A program made the translations under genes and the position numbers. From positions 496,001-560,000 of the forward strand of contig NZ_SNZV01000001.1 of NCBI RefSeq assembly GCF_004364125.1: a DNA stretch of 64,000 nt, given 5' to 3'. The notes beneath the pieces were generated by a model, which was not told where the DNA came from, searched no databases, and saw nothing but the letters and a program-made list of their open reading frames with translations. The DNA is from Sphingobacterium paludis. GTDB lineage: Bacteria; Bacteroidota; Bacteroidia; Sphingobacteriales; Sphingobacteriaceae. This document shows, piece after piece, positions 18,743 to 29,582 of the stretch (positions are counted from its first letter, which is position 1; every line of letters starts with the position of its first letter).

Positions 18743-18871
18743 TCAGCGCAAAAGAAACAAGGGAGGTACGGCCGACCAGATACAAGGCGATCTGCGCATT
18801 GAAGCAGCGTGTACAGAAAAGCTTTTTCCATGATTTACGCTTCTACGTTTCGTTTTAAGACGATACCAATG

Positions 18872-18918
18872 TAGAAAAACGTGCTCGCCCGGGCTTCTTG
18901 TGGCTTCGGACGAGCCTT
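18872..18918 (-). terminator. Intrinsic terminator of the minus-strand envelope operon
   Basis: On the minus strand an imperfect GC-rich hairpin, with arms at about 18883-18894 and 18902-18915, is followed by five T. It begins directly after the stop codon of the 18919-20211 gene. Confidence 0.65.
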
Positions 18919-20211
18919 TTAAAAAAGCGATAACAGTGATTCGTCTGAGACGATTTCGCCGCCTATGGTCACGGCATCATCTCCATTCGGTATGGCGGAC
19001 AATGTTGCCATGAACCTCGCTCGCTGCAATCTACGGAGAGCTGCTGTCATCCAGTTAGCAGGCCAATTTACCATGTTTAAACGAAGCATAAACATATATG
19101 GATTTTGCTCATAATGGAGGGGCTGGGGACTACCTTCTTGTGTAGTGAGCATGACCGCGTCCGCCTCGCGATAGCGATGAAGCGTGTAAAAAAACTGATC
19201 AGGGAGCTGCTTATCAAGATCTGCACCTCCTTTCCACAGGCTTTCGATGCGTGGTACCTCCAGGGTTTGTACGGTTGTTGTCTCGATAGGATTGAAATCA
19301 TCATCGTATTCATAGGTCACTATGGAATCTCGCTGAAGGACAAGTTCCTTGCTCACGAGGAGGTCTACATAGTTTGGCGGGGTTTGGAACAAACCTGTGG
19401 TAAGTCCATCCGCAAAACGAGCTATGGTCGCTTCGATTATCGGAGTAGCCTGTATGGGCAGTCTGCTCCAAAATGCGATGGCCGTTTTCTCACTATTCAT
19501 TTTCCGAACGCTATAAGGACCGGATTGTATTTTTTTTCCGAGGCGCCCATGCCCATCGATAGTGAGTTTTTGGTCTGCAAGCTCTGCCGTAACCGCAAGT
19601 TGACCATCGGATTGCCAATAAGTCATATGACCTTTTTTCGCTACATGACGATACGATTCAAGTTGGGTAAGCGCTACCAGATTTTCCGATGGATCTAGCA
19701 AGGCGTACGCTTCGTCGGTCCAGTCTGCATCTGTTGCCCCAAATCGAAACACAACCCGGTCGCCTTTTGTCGCCACCTGTATGTATCGGTGCAGCCGACG
19801 AAATGTATTGCTGTCTGTACTTTGCTGCGGCGGGCCCGATTCTGAATAGTTGTTCACAAAGCGGCTCCAATCCTCTATATCCTTAATTTGATGGATGCTG
19901 TAAAAAATGCCTGGATCCTTTGGTAAACTAAACAGCAACAACTTTGCGGGGATAGCCAAACCGGTATGCCACACATCTTTCAGAAATTGTGATTTGGCTC
20001 TACCCGTATTCAGGGTATCGTTGGATGCGGTGCGCAGCAGCGGGACTATATTATCGATGAGTAGTTCATCTATGGACAGGATGAGGAATGATGTGCTATG
20101 TTTATGTACCAGTTGACGTTTAGCCTGATAATCTCGTATATAATAAATGGATATTGCCGCGACGATGATCGCGGCAATAACGCCCAGTACAATTCCGGCA
20201 ACTTTTTTCAT
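18919..20211 (-). CDS. Membrane-anchored protein of unknown function, third gene of envelope operon
   Basis: A 430-residue protein with one N-terminal transmembrane helix (VAGIVLGVIAAIIVAAISIYY) and a large region outside the membrane. I recognise no named domain. Residues near 300 carry an acidic stretch, TYEYDDDFNPIETTT, followed by LEVPRIESLW. A very similar arrangement occurs in the product of the adjacent 20223-22256 gene, so the two are probably distant paralogues sharing a fold. It is transcribed with that gene and the upstream lipoprotein gene; the gap is 11 bases. No function can be assigned; an envelope complex of the three is a reasonable inference only. Confidence 0.8.
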   Translation of the reverse strand: MKKVAGIVLGVIAAIIVAAISIYYIRDYQAKRQLVHKHSTSFLILSIDELLIDNIVPLLRTASNDTLNTGRAKSQFLKDVWHTGLAIPAKLLLFSLPKDPGIFYSIHQIKDIEDWSRFVNNYSESGPPQQSTDSNTFRRLHRYIQVATKGDRVVFRFGATDADWTDEAYALLDPSENLVALTQLESYRHVAKKGHMTYWQSDGQLAVTAELADQKLTIDGHGRLGKKIQSGPYSVRKMNSEKTAIAFWSRLPIQATPIIEATIARFADGLTTGLFQTPPNYVDLLVSKELVLQRDSIVTYEYDDDFNPIETTTVQTLEVPRIESLWKGGADLDKQLPDQFFYTLHRYREADAVMLTTQEGSPQPLHYEQNPYMFMLRLNMVNWPANWMTAALRRLQRARFMATLSAIPNGDDAVTIGGEIVSDESLLSLF

Positions 20212-20222
20212 GGAGCTGATAG

Positions 20223-22256
20223 CTAGTTCAAGGGAGGGGTATCGATAATGCTTTGAAGAAGATATTGCAGCGCATTGTTTTCTTTTTGGGGAAAAGCCAC
20301 AGAAATCTCGCCTTCTAATCTATTCTTTTTTAATCCGTTTGCCCGTATGCTAATGTCGCCGTAGTCGGCAAGTGAAGCGACGGTCTTTGTGCCGTTGCCC
20401 ATGATCGGAATACCTAGTTTATTGATAACCTCCGGTAGTTGCGCCGTGTGGACCGTAGCGGTCATGTTGTTGGCGAAAATTTGTTTTTTAACGGAGGCAT
20501 CCTTACTGGTTTTAAATTGATTGTTTTTAATAGCCACTAGCTGTTCCTCATCGTTTCCGACAAAAACGAGGTCATCTTTAAAGAAGATGTATATAGGCAT
20601 TGATTTTTCATGTTCAGATATCCTAAAAACTCCTTCGGATTGGCTTGCCTGATTCTTTTTCTCGGCAAATAGCAGTAGGCGTTTATAGATCCGCTGATCT
20701 TCGGAGGTGAACATCCAAAGGAAATTCGGAATCTCTTCCTCCTTGGTCTTTTTAACCTCCTTATAGTTGTATTCTTCGTCGTATTCGTAGTCTATATAGT
20801 CTGTTGTTACTTTTTTAAGATCATTGATAAAGACGATATGATCACCTCGCATGACCTTTGCTATTGCTTTTTCATCCAACGCAATCTGTATGCCCACTCC
20901 AGCGATGTTGATTAAATCTTCATAGGATGGCAGCACGGGGGCATACCAGCGTTCAAACAGCTTCGGGATGCCATTGAGGTAAGCTTCTGTACTTACATTC
21001 AGGGACAAATAACCCAGATGCTTTTCGGGGATATACTTCGCAAATTTTCGATTCGCTTTGCTTGTATACATCTTAGCGAATAGCTGCCGAATATCCTTAT
21101 CCAGGCCCACGGAACCCTTAACCTTCAGTACGTTTTTTTCTTGAACAAGGTCCAGCACAGCATCTTGATAACCATAATTCAGGTTCTGCATATTGATGCC
21201 AAAACCTCCGCTAAGATCACCATAGGGCAGCGCGTCGCGGTAAACTTCATTGAGGTCTTTCACCCACACATGCAGTAGCGTGTTGTTCCTATCGTACTTG
21301 CCAATTTGCTTATGGACGATTGACGCTTTTGTTAGGTGTAAGTGCTGTTCCACCTCTGTTGTTATCCATACTTGAAAAAGGGAATTCTTTATAGAATCGT
21401 TTTTTGCATTACGGATCATTTCTTCTTGGTAGCTATCATCATTATAGCTATCATATTGGGTGTCGTAATAATCATCGTAAGCGACCGCGGTGTCGGCATA
21501 GGCATAGTCATCCCAGTCCGCGGGCGGGGCAATACTATCATACGACGTTTCTGTCGTTATTTGCATGGCTGTGTCCGCGGCGGCAAGGGTATCCCCGTCG
21601 GCGAGACTATATGCTAAGTCTCCAATGCTGTCGATAAGCGTATCCGGGATTTTAGTGCCGAAATCTCCCATACCGTCAATAGCCGGATCGAAAGCGGTAG
21701 CAACGCTATCATACAGATTGTTTGCATAAGCTGGCAATTCGATACCATAAGCCGCCGCAACGCTATCGTTTCTAAAATAATGACTTTTGTAATTGCCCGT
21801 GAGGATCAGCAGGCTATTATTATCCCACGCAAGCTGCGTTTTTCCGTCCTTGGCCGTGGCCTGTCTAAGGCCAGTAGGCAGGGTGCTGGGCGTGAGCTCG
21901 GAAAACATACTTTTTTCGATTTCGTGTCCAGCCTTTAGCGGGATTAATATCCCCACATAATACGCGCTATCGGTGTTTGTTCGGTACACGTAGGCATTAC
22001 GATCATAATCCAGGTCAACGTCCTCTAGGGTATTGACGCGGCGCTGCTGCCCATCCTGTAGGGCATCAAAAGCACCGAGCGTGGTCAAGACTTCATTCAG
22101 TTTTTCCAAAGAGCTGTGTTTCACGATGGCTTGATTGTTCAGCACAGCAACCATATCGGCCTGGGAGGGGATACGTTGCATTAAATCTTGCCCATATGTT
22201 AAGCTGGAAAAACCCAAGCCAAGGAGGCCAATGAGGTATTTTTTTAAGGCGATCAT
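20223..22256 (-). CDS. Large secreted protein, possibly DUF4836-like, second gene of envelope operon
   Basis: A 677-residue exported protein with a signal peptide (KKYLIGLLGLGFSSLTYG). The segment MQRIPSQADMVAVLNNQAIV directly after it resembles the start of DUF4836 proteins of Bacteroidota, but I hold this loosely. Residues about 245-285 are extremely rich in Asp and Tyr (DDYAYADTAVAYDDYYDTQY), a probable disordered or metal-binding linker. Further on, DYIDYEYDEEYNYKEVKK followed by IPNFLWMF parallels the downstream 430-residue protein. It begins 1 base after the lipoprotein gene, so the two are translationally coupled. Function unknown. Confidence 0.82.
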   Translation of the reverse strand: MIALKKYLIGLLGLGFSSLTYGQDLMQRIPSQADMVAVLNNQAIVKHSSLEKLNEVLTTLGAFDALQDGQQRRVNTLEDVDLDYDRNAYVYRTNTDSAYYVGILIPLKAGHEIEKSMFSELTPSTLPTGLRQATAKDGKTQLAWDNNSLLILTGNYKSHYFRNDSVAAAYGIELPAYANNLYDSVATAFDPAIDGMGDFGTKIPDTLIDSIGDLAYSLADGDTLAAADTAMQITTETSYDSIAPPADWDDYAYADTAVAYDDYYDTQYDSYNDDSYQEEMIRNAKNDSIKNSLFQVWITTEVEQHLHLTKASIVHKQIGKYDRNNTLLHVWVKDLNEVYRDALPYGDLSGGFGINMQNLNYGYQDAVLDLVQEKNVLKVKGSVGLDKDIRQLFAKMYTSKANRKFAKYIPEKHLGYLSLNVSTEAYLNGIPKLFERWYAPVLPSYEDLINIAGVGIQIALDEKAIAKVMRGDHIVFINDLKKVTTDYIDYEYDEEYNYKEVKKTKEEEIPNFLWMFTSEDQRIYKRLLLFAEKKNQASQSEGVFRISEHEKSMPIYIFFKDDLVFVGNDEEQLVAIKNNQFKTSKDASVKKQIFANNMTATVHTAQLPEVINKLGIPIMGNGTKTVASLADYGDISIRANGLKKNRLEGEISVAFPQKENNALQYLLQSIIDTPPLN

Positions 22257-22257
22257 G

Positions 22258-22941
22258 TTATTTTGTTAAAGTAATGGTATTCGCTAAAGTTGTCGACCCG
22301 TTGATCAGGTTGGTGGCTGGAATTTTTAATAATACGGCTTTGTTGTTGCTTGATACCTTCGCCGATTTATTGACCTGCGATTGGATAGCATGCTCGAATC
22401 TGATAATGTTTGTGTAGTACGCATCTTTGAACAGTTGTCGATCTTCGCTTGGTATTTTGGCAAATTGTTTGGCGATATCTGGTGCGTAGGTGTAGCTCCG
22501 TGAGAAGACGCGCGTTGCGCGGTTGTATGCATAACTATTGTAGCTTATGAGTTTGGTGTTAAACTGTTTGGACAAGGTGTTGCTAAACTCGTTTAAGGCC
22601 TGGATAGACGTGAAGTTACAGGATAAGGTGGCGATAAAGTTTGTGAAGTCCAAGCTGTATTGAACGTTGCTGATGCCCTTAGTCGCCTTCAGTTTTTTGA
22701 CGGCATTTTCGACTTCGCTTGTCACAGTGGCTTGCGAGGGTATCTTGATGCCGTTCACCGACTTCATTTGCATTAAAGAGGCCACCTTCGTTTTGCTTTT
22801 GCTGAGGTTCAGCGTAGCTTTTATCGTTCCTGATCCATCTTGTTTCATATCGATCTGTTCCACCAAATCGAAGCAGCCGGTAAGAAGGCAGCAACTTAAA
22901 GTAGCAAGCAATAAGGGGAAAAGTCCTTTCATTCCGTTCAT
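22258..22941 (-). CDS. Lipoprotein of unknown function, first gene of envelope operon
   Basis: A 227-residue lipoprotein with lipobox LLTGC in a hydrophobic signal (LFPLLLATLSCCLLTGC). The mature N-terminus FDLVEQIDMKQDGSGTIKATLNLSKSK has the alternating pattern of a beta-rich domain vaguely like LppM-type lipoproteins, but I would not name it. The rest is mixed alpha/beta with no visible catalytic motif. It is the promoter-proximal gene of a tight three-gene operon, with gaps of 1 and 11 bases, so the three products probably work together in the periplasm or outer membrane. The ATG at 22941 is used; a second Met three codons in is equally possible. Confidence 0.82.
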   Translation of the reverse strand: MNGMKGLFPLLLATLSCCLLTGCFDLVEQIDMKQDGSGTIKATLNLSKSKTKVASLMQMKSVNGIKIPSQATVTSEVENAVKKLKATKGISNVQYSLDFTNFIATLSCNFTSIQALNEFSNTLSKQFNTKLISYNSYAYNRATRVFSRSYTYAPDIAKQFAKIPSEDRQLFKDAYYTNIIRFEHAIQSQVNKSAKVSSNNKAVLLKIPATNLINGSTTLANTITLTK

Positions 22942-23150
22942 ATTATGTTGTGTTGCTGGTATGTGTAACCATTTTCTCTCTGCTTAGCCGCTAATACGTA
23001 TACATCAGTCTGTGTAGAAGATGGCTAATAATGTATGCAGACGGAGCAAAAAGAAAGCCAATGTATGCAGCGTTTCCCTTGTTTTTTTGTTAATCAGATC
23101 AGCCGGTAGCCGAAGCAGTATGCTGATCTGGATATACGCTTTATTCCAGT

Positions 23151-23789
23151 CTACCGCGGGTTGTGCCGAATGACACCATATTCGATAGCCAGCGTAATGG
23201 CTGAGCTCAAGTTTGCAGTCTTAAATTTCTCGATCAGATTTTTGCGGTGACTTTCGACGGTGTGGGGGCTGATAAACAGTTTATCGGCGATTTGTGCTGT
23301 GGTGAGTCCGCTAGCCGCCTCGGCAAGTATTTCCTTTTCGCGCCTAGTTGACCGCGGTACCGTGTTCAAGCCATCGCGGTCTTTCTGTTCGACAACTTTG
23401 CGTAACTGTGCACAAAGGAATGGTTTGCCGGTTAAAACCACATCTATCGCTGCCAAGATTTCGTCAGCAGATGCGTTTTTCTGTATATAACCATTTGCGC
23501 CTTCCTGCATGACACCGTTTATTACCGCGTATTCGTTATGAACGCTCAGGATGATGATATGCATGTTTGGGAATGATAACCGTATACTGGGCAACAGCGC
23601 TAAGCTATTCGCATCCGGTAGGTTGATATCAAGCAGCAGCATATCGGCCGGCCGCGTTGCCAGTCCTTCCAACATGCTCGACGCCGTAGCATATCCGCCC
23701 ACCACGTCAATATGTGGCGCTGTAGCGAGCACGTTCTTCAATCCTTCTAACAAAAGAGGATGATCATCCGTAATTGCAATTTTTACCAT
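23151..23789 (-). CDS. NarL/LuxR-family response regulator (orphan)
   Basis: A 212-residue two-component regulator. The receiver domain has the acidic pair ITDDHPLL near residues 6-13, the phosphoacceptor Asp54 in LLLDINLPD, and the conserved Lys in GYIQKNASADEI. The C-terminal LuxR-type helix-turn-helix is TRREKEILAEAASGLTTAQIADKLFISPHTVESHRKNL. An open frame extends 62 codons upstream to 23975, but the ATG at 23789 starts the receiver domain exactly and the upstream codons run into an intergenic hairpin. No histidine kinase lies nearby, so it is an orphan here. The BCCT transporter gene is upstream on the same strand, about 300 bases away, with no proof of linkage. Confidence 0.9.
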   Translation of the reverse strand: MVKIAITDDHPLLLEGLKNVLATAPHIDVVGGYATASSMLEGLATRPADMLLLDINLPDANSLALLPSIRLSFPNMHIIILSVHNEYAVINGVMQEGANGYIQKNASADEILAAIDVVLTGKPFLCAQLRKVVEQKDRDGLNTVPRSTRREKEILAEAASGLTTAQIADKLFISPHTVESHRKNLIEKFKTANLSSAITLAIEYGVIRHNPR

Positions 23790-23937
23790 AGTGTTGTAAG
23801 CAGGCGGCAAAGAAACGTCATCCGCAGTGCGCTGTTCGTTTTCCGACTGTGATGTAAAGGTACGGATCAAATCAACAATCGTATATCCCCGAAATCCGCC
23901 ATTTTTTAGCTTATGGCGATCGCTATCTTCGTAGCAT

Positions 23938-24000
23938 AAAAAAATCCCGGAGTTGAGCGCTCCAGGATTTACCAAACCAATTATTAACCTAAATTATGAA
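23938..24000 (-). repeat. Hairpin plus conserved AACCTAAATTATG element, copy A
   Basis: On the minus strand a GC-rich stem (23942-23970) is followed by seven T, a good intrinsic terminator that could serve the BCCT gene. Directly beside the stem, 23976-23998 reads on the plus strand ACCAATTATTAACCTAAATT then ATG. The same sequence with one base changed occurs beside another hairpin at 55031-55053, and a weaker copy at 55165-55200. No ORF follows the ATG (stop after three codons). No exact TAnnTTTG promoter was found upstream, so this copy is probably a processed 3' end or an inactive relative of the 55-kb small RNA. Confidence 0.55.
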
Positions 24001-24096
24001 ATTATGAAATTTTCTTTTTGCTTTCTATTATAAACGGCGGTCCAAGAGATATCGTATATGCAATTAAGTTTTTAACATTTTTTAACACTTTTTGCG

Positions 24097-26133
24097 CTAA
24101 TCTGTTTCGCGCAGATTTTGTCCCAGAAAGATTTCATTTTTCTGATCGGATGATAGCGCAATAAAGCGTTCGTAATGCTTCAGCACATCACTAATCATTT
24201 CGTTTTTAGTGAAATATTGAATATCATATCCTGCACGATTATCGCCGAAGTAGGTATGCGGTACGTAGGTCTGTTCATCGGTAATATCGGGAGCATTGCC
24301 TTCATTCCGAAGGTAGTCAGAAACCGTTTTGGCTTCATTCCTTACACCATAGATGAAATCTGCCATGTTTTCGTGTTGGATTTTGATTTCCACAAAATGG
24401 GGTGATGTGCTGAGCGCACTTTCTACTTTCGCTATGATCCCATTGCTTTCAAATTCCTGTTTTAGCTCTTCGAAAGCAGGTTTCACCGTTTTTACCAAGT
24501 ATTGGTTTACATCCTTTTTCTCGTGATAGGCCACGATACGTTCTAGCCTTTCTTTCCAAAATGCGCCCGACCAGCTACTTGTTGCATGGGAGAGGGGACG
24601 GTCGTAATACTCCGAATCGATCAATAAACCTTTGATCAAGCTGTAGCAAAATAACAGCATAATGATGGCAAACGGTAATGCGGTGATTAGCGTCATGGTT
24701 TGCAAGGCTTGGAGTCCGCCCGCATTTAACAATACCAAAGAGACGATGGCTAACATAGCGCCCCAAAATGTCAGTTGCCATTTGGGCGATTGCTCAGCGT
24801 TGTTGGATGAGATGTTGTTCATCACATAGATGCCCGAATCCGCCGATGTCACAAAGAATATAAAAATGATGAATAGCGAATATATACTGACGACATGCGA
24901 CATGGGGAAATATTCAAAAAATTTGAACAGTAAGAGGTCGGCTTGATCAATCATGGCCGAGAGCGATCCTTGGGCTTGGTGCTGATCAAGCCATATGGCG
25001 CTATTGCCGAAGAATGACATCCAAAGGAAATTAAACAAGGTTGGTATCAGCAGCACGGCTCCTATAAACTCGCGAATCGTTCTTCCTTTCGAAATCTTTG
25101 CAATAAAAAGCCCCACATAGGGCGACCAAGAGATCCACCACGCCCAATACAGAATAGTCCAGTTAAAAAACCATTCTTGGCGCTCTGGTTCATAGGCGTG
25201 GGTATTGAAAGTCAGGTTGAAAAAGGCGTTGATGTAGTAGCCAATACCTTCTGACAGACTGCCAAATAAGAAGGTCGTTGGTCCGAAGATAAGGACAAAT
25301 AGTAAGAGAATTACAGCCGCAACGATATTGAGCTGACTTAAGAATTTTACACCTTTGGCGACGCCCGAGGTGGCAGAAGCTATGGATATGGTCATGATTA
25401 CGAGCACAATAATCACCTGATAGGTAAAACTCACATGGGGCAATATGCCAATATGAACCAGGCCGGCACTCAACTGCATGACGCCGAATCCCAGTGTCGT
25501 GGTAATCCCGAAGAACGTGCTACATAGGGCAAACATATCAACCACATCACCAGCGCGTCCGTTTATCTTGTCCTTTAGCAGTGGGTAAAAGCAGCTCCGA
25601 AGCGATAGTGGTAAACGATAGCGGTAGGTAAAGTACGCTAGACTCAGGCCAACAACGCCGTATATCGCCCAGGCATGTATACCCCAATGGAAGAAGGTAT
25701 ACAATTGTGCGTCCTTCGAACGCTCCTCCATCGATAGCCCTTGCAAGGAGCTGTCGGCATAGTGCGATAAGGGTTCGGCAACGCTGAAATACATAAGGCC
25801 AATGCCCATTCCAGCTGCGAAGAGCATCGAAATCCATGAGAAAAAGGAAAACTCGGGTTTTGCATCATTCGCACCCAACTTGATATTTCCGTATTTGCTC
25901 AAAAACAAAAAAAGAAGAAAGAAAACGAAGAGGGTTACGACCAATACATACAACCAATTCAAGTTCGTGAATAGCGCATTCTTTACGATGGATAAATAAT
26001 AGTCGGTGGCCGTAGGAAAGAATACCGACAATAAGGATGTGCAAACAATAAAGAGTAAACTCGGAATAATGATCCCGGGTACAAAACTGCTCTTATTGTT
26101 TTTTATGAAGTTGTTTAAACGCATGTATGACAT
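24097..26133 (-). CDS. BCCT-family betaine/carnitine/choline transporter (BetT-like)
   Basis: A 678-residue inner-membrane transporter with about 12 helices, driven by sodium or proton symport, for uptake of trimethylammonium osmoprotectants. Diagnostic segments are AAGMGIGLMYFSVAEPL near residue 105 and WAWWISWSPYVGLFIAKISKGRTIREF near 330. After the last helix, around 520, there is a cytosolic tail of about 155 residues, which is the BetT layout (long C-terminal domain) rather than the short OpuD or BetP tail. In BetT that tail takes part in osmotic sensing. The start may be Met1 or Met4. No osmotic regulator is adjacent. Exact substrate is not readable from sequence. Confidence 0.92.
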   Translation of the reverse strand: MSYMRLNNFIKNNKSSFVPGIIIPSLLFIVCTSLLSVFFPTATDYYLSIVKNALFTNLNWLYVLVVTLFVFFLLFLFLSKYGNIKLGANDAKPEFSFFSWISMLFAAGMGIGLMYFSVAEPLSHYADSSLQGLSMEERSKDAQLYTFFHWGIHAWAIYGVVGLSLAYFTYRYRLPLSLRSCFYPLLKDKINGRAGDVVDMFALCSTFFGITTTLGFGVMQLSAGLVHIGILPHVSFTYQVIIVLVIMTISIASATSGVAKGVKFLSQLNIVAAVILLLFVLIFGPTTFLFGSLSEGIGYYINAFFNLTFNTHAYEPERQEWFFNWTILYWAWWISWSPYVGLFIAKISKGRTIREFIGAVLLIPTLFNFLWMSFFGNSAIWLDQHQAQGSLSAMIDQADLLLFKFFEYFPMSHVVSIYSLFIIFIFFVTSADSGIYVMNNISSNNAEQSPKWQLTFWGAMLAIVSLVLLNAGGLQALQTMTLITALPFAIIMLLFCYSLIKGLLIDSEYYDRPLSHATSSWSGAFWKERLERIVAYHEKKDVNQYLVKTVKPAFEELKQEFESNGIIAKVESALSTSPHFVEIKIQHENMADFIYGVRNEAKTVSDYLRNEGNAPDITDEQTYVPHTYFGDNRAGYDIQYFTKNEMISDVLKHYERFIALSSDQKNEIFLGQNLRETD

Positions 26134-26456
26134 TTTTTAAAGAGGTTACCCGCCTTTGCTTATAGCACTACGGTTCATTTCGAAACAGGAAAATGCTAAA
26201 CACTATACGCAAAAACTAGACCGATTGCTTGCCAGATCATTGTTTTGGAACGGCAGCTCGGGCTTTTGCTAAACGGGTGAATTTTATTCTGTTATTTACG
26301 TGTTATTCCTTCGAAATGTTTGCGAATCTACATAAAATTAGTCTAATTGACAATTCGATGCCTTGTGTGGGCTCTTGACAAAAGATCCAGCAGCAACAAA
26401 AAGGCCAACGTATCGTGATCGATAGTCGGCCTTTTTTTTCCATGGTTTGTAGGTGG
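26134..26456. other. Intergenic stretch of 323 bases
   Basis: This lies between the BCCT start and the end of the homoserine dehydrogenase gene. It holds the hom terminator at 26396-26440. The rest should include the BCCT promoter; I found no exact -7 match, only near matches such as TAGTTTTTG on the minus strand. Nothing else convincing. Confidence 0.5.
26396..26440. terminator. Strong terminator after homoserine dehydrogenase
   Basis: Arms near 26403-26415 and 26420-26432 (GGCC...GGCC, with a few mismatches) are flanked by A5 and T9, so it can end transcripts on both strands. It lies 17 bases beyond the hom stop codon. Confidence 0.85.
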
Positions 26457-27638
26457 CTACAGGATCTCTGCAATAAAATTCCCTGTTTGATGGATAAGGT
26501 GTCGCTTCGCAATAATCTCCTGTAAATTAATTTTTCCAATAACATACTTGAAGTCCTCGCCGTAGAAACGTTCACTAATGGAGTCGAACTGTATCTGCCC
26601 CAAGACACTGTCATCAGCATATCGGAAATAGACAGACAATTGGTAGTCGGTATTGTATTCCACCTGACCCGCATCAATATGTTTTTTATATTCGTAGCGG
26701 TAACCGTAGCGCAGTGCCGCAATATCGGATAAGACGGCCGATCCCGTAGGATGTCCGCCCGCACCTTTACCATAGAAAAATTGCTCGTCAGCAAATGCAG
26801 CTTTTACCAGCACGCCATTGTTTTCATTTTCGACATTGTAGATGATATTATCCGGGCGTACAAACTTAGGCAGAACATAGAGCACCACTTGCTTGCTGTT
26901 GATTTCTTTTGCCAACGGCAGCAATTTGATTTTAAATCCTTTCTCCTTCGCGAATCGAATATCTTGATCGCCAAGTTTATCAATGCCGAGATTAAGAATT
27001 TTTTCCGGGTCTACGTAAATGCCATAGGCGTGCGACGCTACAATGGCCAGTTTATATTTCGGATCGTAACCACCAACGTCTAAGGTGGGGTCCGTTTCAG
27101 CAAAACCCAGCGCCTGCGCTTCCTTTAGCGCTTCGTCGTAGCTCTGCCCCTCATTGAAGACTTTAGATAAAATGTAATTGGAAGAGCCATTGAAAATGCC
27201 ACTTACAGAGTGCAGCAGTTCATTATCATAATATTCTTCCAGATTTCTAATGATGGGAATGCTACCACAAACAGCGCCTTCATAAAGCAGGGAGGTGCCA
27301 TGTAACTGTTGCAATTCGGCCAATTCTTCCAAATGTGAGGCAATCATCTTTTTATTGGCAGAGACTACATTTTTCCCTTCGCTAAGCGCACGTTTGACGA
27401 AGCTGAATGCAGCATCCGCATCGTCGATAAGCTCTACTACCGTATTAATTGCTGTATCGGCCAAGATGGCTTCGGGATCTGTGCTAAATAATTCGGATGG
27501 CAACGATCTCTTTTTACCAGCATTTTTTATGACAAATTTTTTGATTTCTAAATTAAGCTTCTTCGTTCTTATAATATCATATAGACCTTGTCCTACAACG
27601 CCAAAGCCAAACATGCCTATTATCAATTTCTCTCTCAT
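26457..27638 (-). CDS. hom: Homoserine dehydrogenase
   Basis: Reduces aspartate semialdehyde to homoserine with NAD(P)H, the branch step to threonine and methionine. The 393-residue protein shows the Rossmann start IGMFGFGVVGQGLY, the substrate motifs SANKKMIA and GIFNGSSNYIL, and the family signature ALGFAETDPTLDVGGYDPKYKLAI. It lacks a fused aspartate kinase, so it is the monofunctional type. The C-terminus carries no clear ACT domain, unlike some monofunctional enzymes. It lies 161 bases downstream of the sulfhydrylase gene on the same strand and is probably in the same SAM-controlled transcript, supplying homoserine for methionine. Confidence 0.93.
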   Translation of the reverse strand: MREKLIIGMFGFGVVGQGLYDIIRTKKLNLEIKKFVIKNAGKKRSLPSELFSTDPEAILADTAINTVVELIDDADAAFSFVKRALSEGKNVVSANKKMIASHLEELAELQQLHGTSLLYEGAVCGSIPIIRNLEEYYDNELLHSVSGIFNGSSNYILSKVFNEGQSYDEALKEAQALGFAETDPTLDVGGYDPKYKLAIVASHAYGIYVDPEKILNLGIDKLGDQDIRFAKEKGFKIKLLPLAKEINSKQVVLYVLPKFVRPDNIIYNVENENNGVLVKAAFADEQFFYGKGAGGHPTGSAVLSDIAALRYGYRYEYKKHIDAGQVEYNTDYQLSVYFRYADDSVLGQIQFDSISERFYGEDFKYVIGKINLQEIIAKRHLIHQTGNFIAEIL

Positions 27639-27799
27639 TTTTTGTATGTATTGTTTAAAGTTAAAATCTCGTCGCTACGCTGTCGTGCTATTTTTTGACG
27701 CAGTTGCCGGCGCCGCCCACTGGCTAATTTCTCTCATGCCTATGGCTATTGCGATGGCAACGCTACGTGGACTACATCATTCCGGTAAATCGCATGGTT

Positions 27800-29122
<1,323 letters not shown>

Positions 29123-29340
29123 TTAATTATAGAACATGTTGGTTGCACACTCGCTGCGATTGGGGGGGATGTGGCCGTTCGTTATGCTGATGCATGAAGA
29201 TAGGGGAGTGCGTGCCTATCCGTCATCAAGAACGACTAGCGCATTCGCGTAGTGGCCAATATCAAGCAACAAGCGTATGTTGCGGGATATGCTACGGAAT
29301 GGAATAGATGTAAATGCTGTTTTGCTGTCATTGTCTTATT

Positions 29341-29456
29341 TCATTTATATGCTCCAAGATGATATTACCTTGGACAGGAATTGGCACCTTTTCAACAGTT
29401 GCTGAAGGTTGCCAGTGGGTCATCGAGCCAGTCTCTCGCCACTTCTTTATAAATCA
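29341..29456 (-). ncRNA. SAM-I (S-box) riboswitch
   Basis: On the minus strand, 29456 down to 29341, the S-box core is readable: GTGGCGAGAGACTGGC, then CCCACTGGCAACC, then AAAAGGTGCCAATTCCTG. The closing P1 stem is the perfect pair ATTTATA (complement of 29448-29454) with TATAAAT (complement of 29343-29349). It lies in the leader of metY, a known S-box target class, and binding of S-adenosylmethionine should switch off the met genes. The expression platform between 29340 and 29108 is not obvious; I see no clear terminator, so control may act on translation. Confidence 0.92.
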
Positions 29457-29507
29457 AGACCTAGTAAGGAAGGTGTTGATTAGTGCACCACGATTGAGGT
29501 ACGCAGG

Positions 29508-29538
29508 CAAATATAGCTGTTTTTACAGATAATGCAAA
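29508..29538 (-). promoter_or_regulatory. Promoter of the riboswitch-metY-hom transcript
   Basis: On the minus strand TTTG (complement of 29535-29538), 19 bases, then TATATTTG (complement of 29508-29515). This is an exact match to the Bacteroidota -33/-7 promoter. Predicted start near 29501, about 45 bases before the riboswitch P1 stem. Confidence 0.85.
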
Positions 29539-29582
29539 TTATATTTTAAAACGCAGGGCTGTTTTATCGCCGCTAAGAAACG

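Noticed and set aside
23790..23975. 62-codon N-terminal extension of the response regulator
   Set aside because: The extra residues precede a complete receiver domain and run into the hairpin at 23942-23970.
29314..29532. Open frame of 72 codons on the plus strand
   Set aside because: It is antisense to the SAM-I riboswitch and promoter, and the coding-like frame is accidental.
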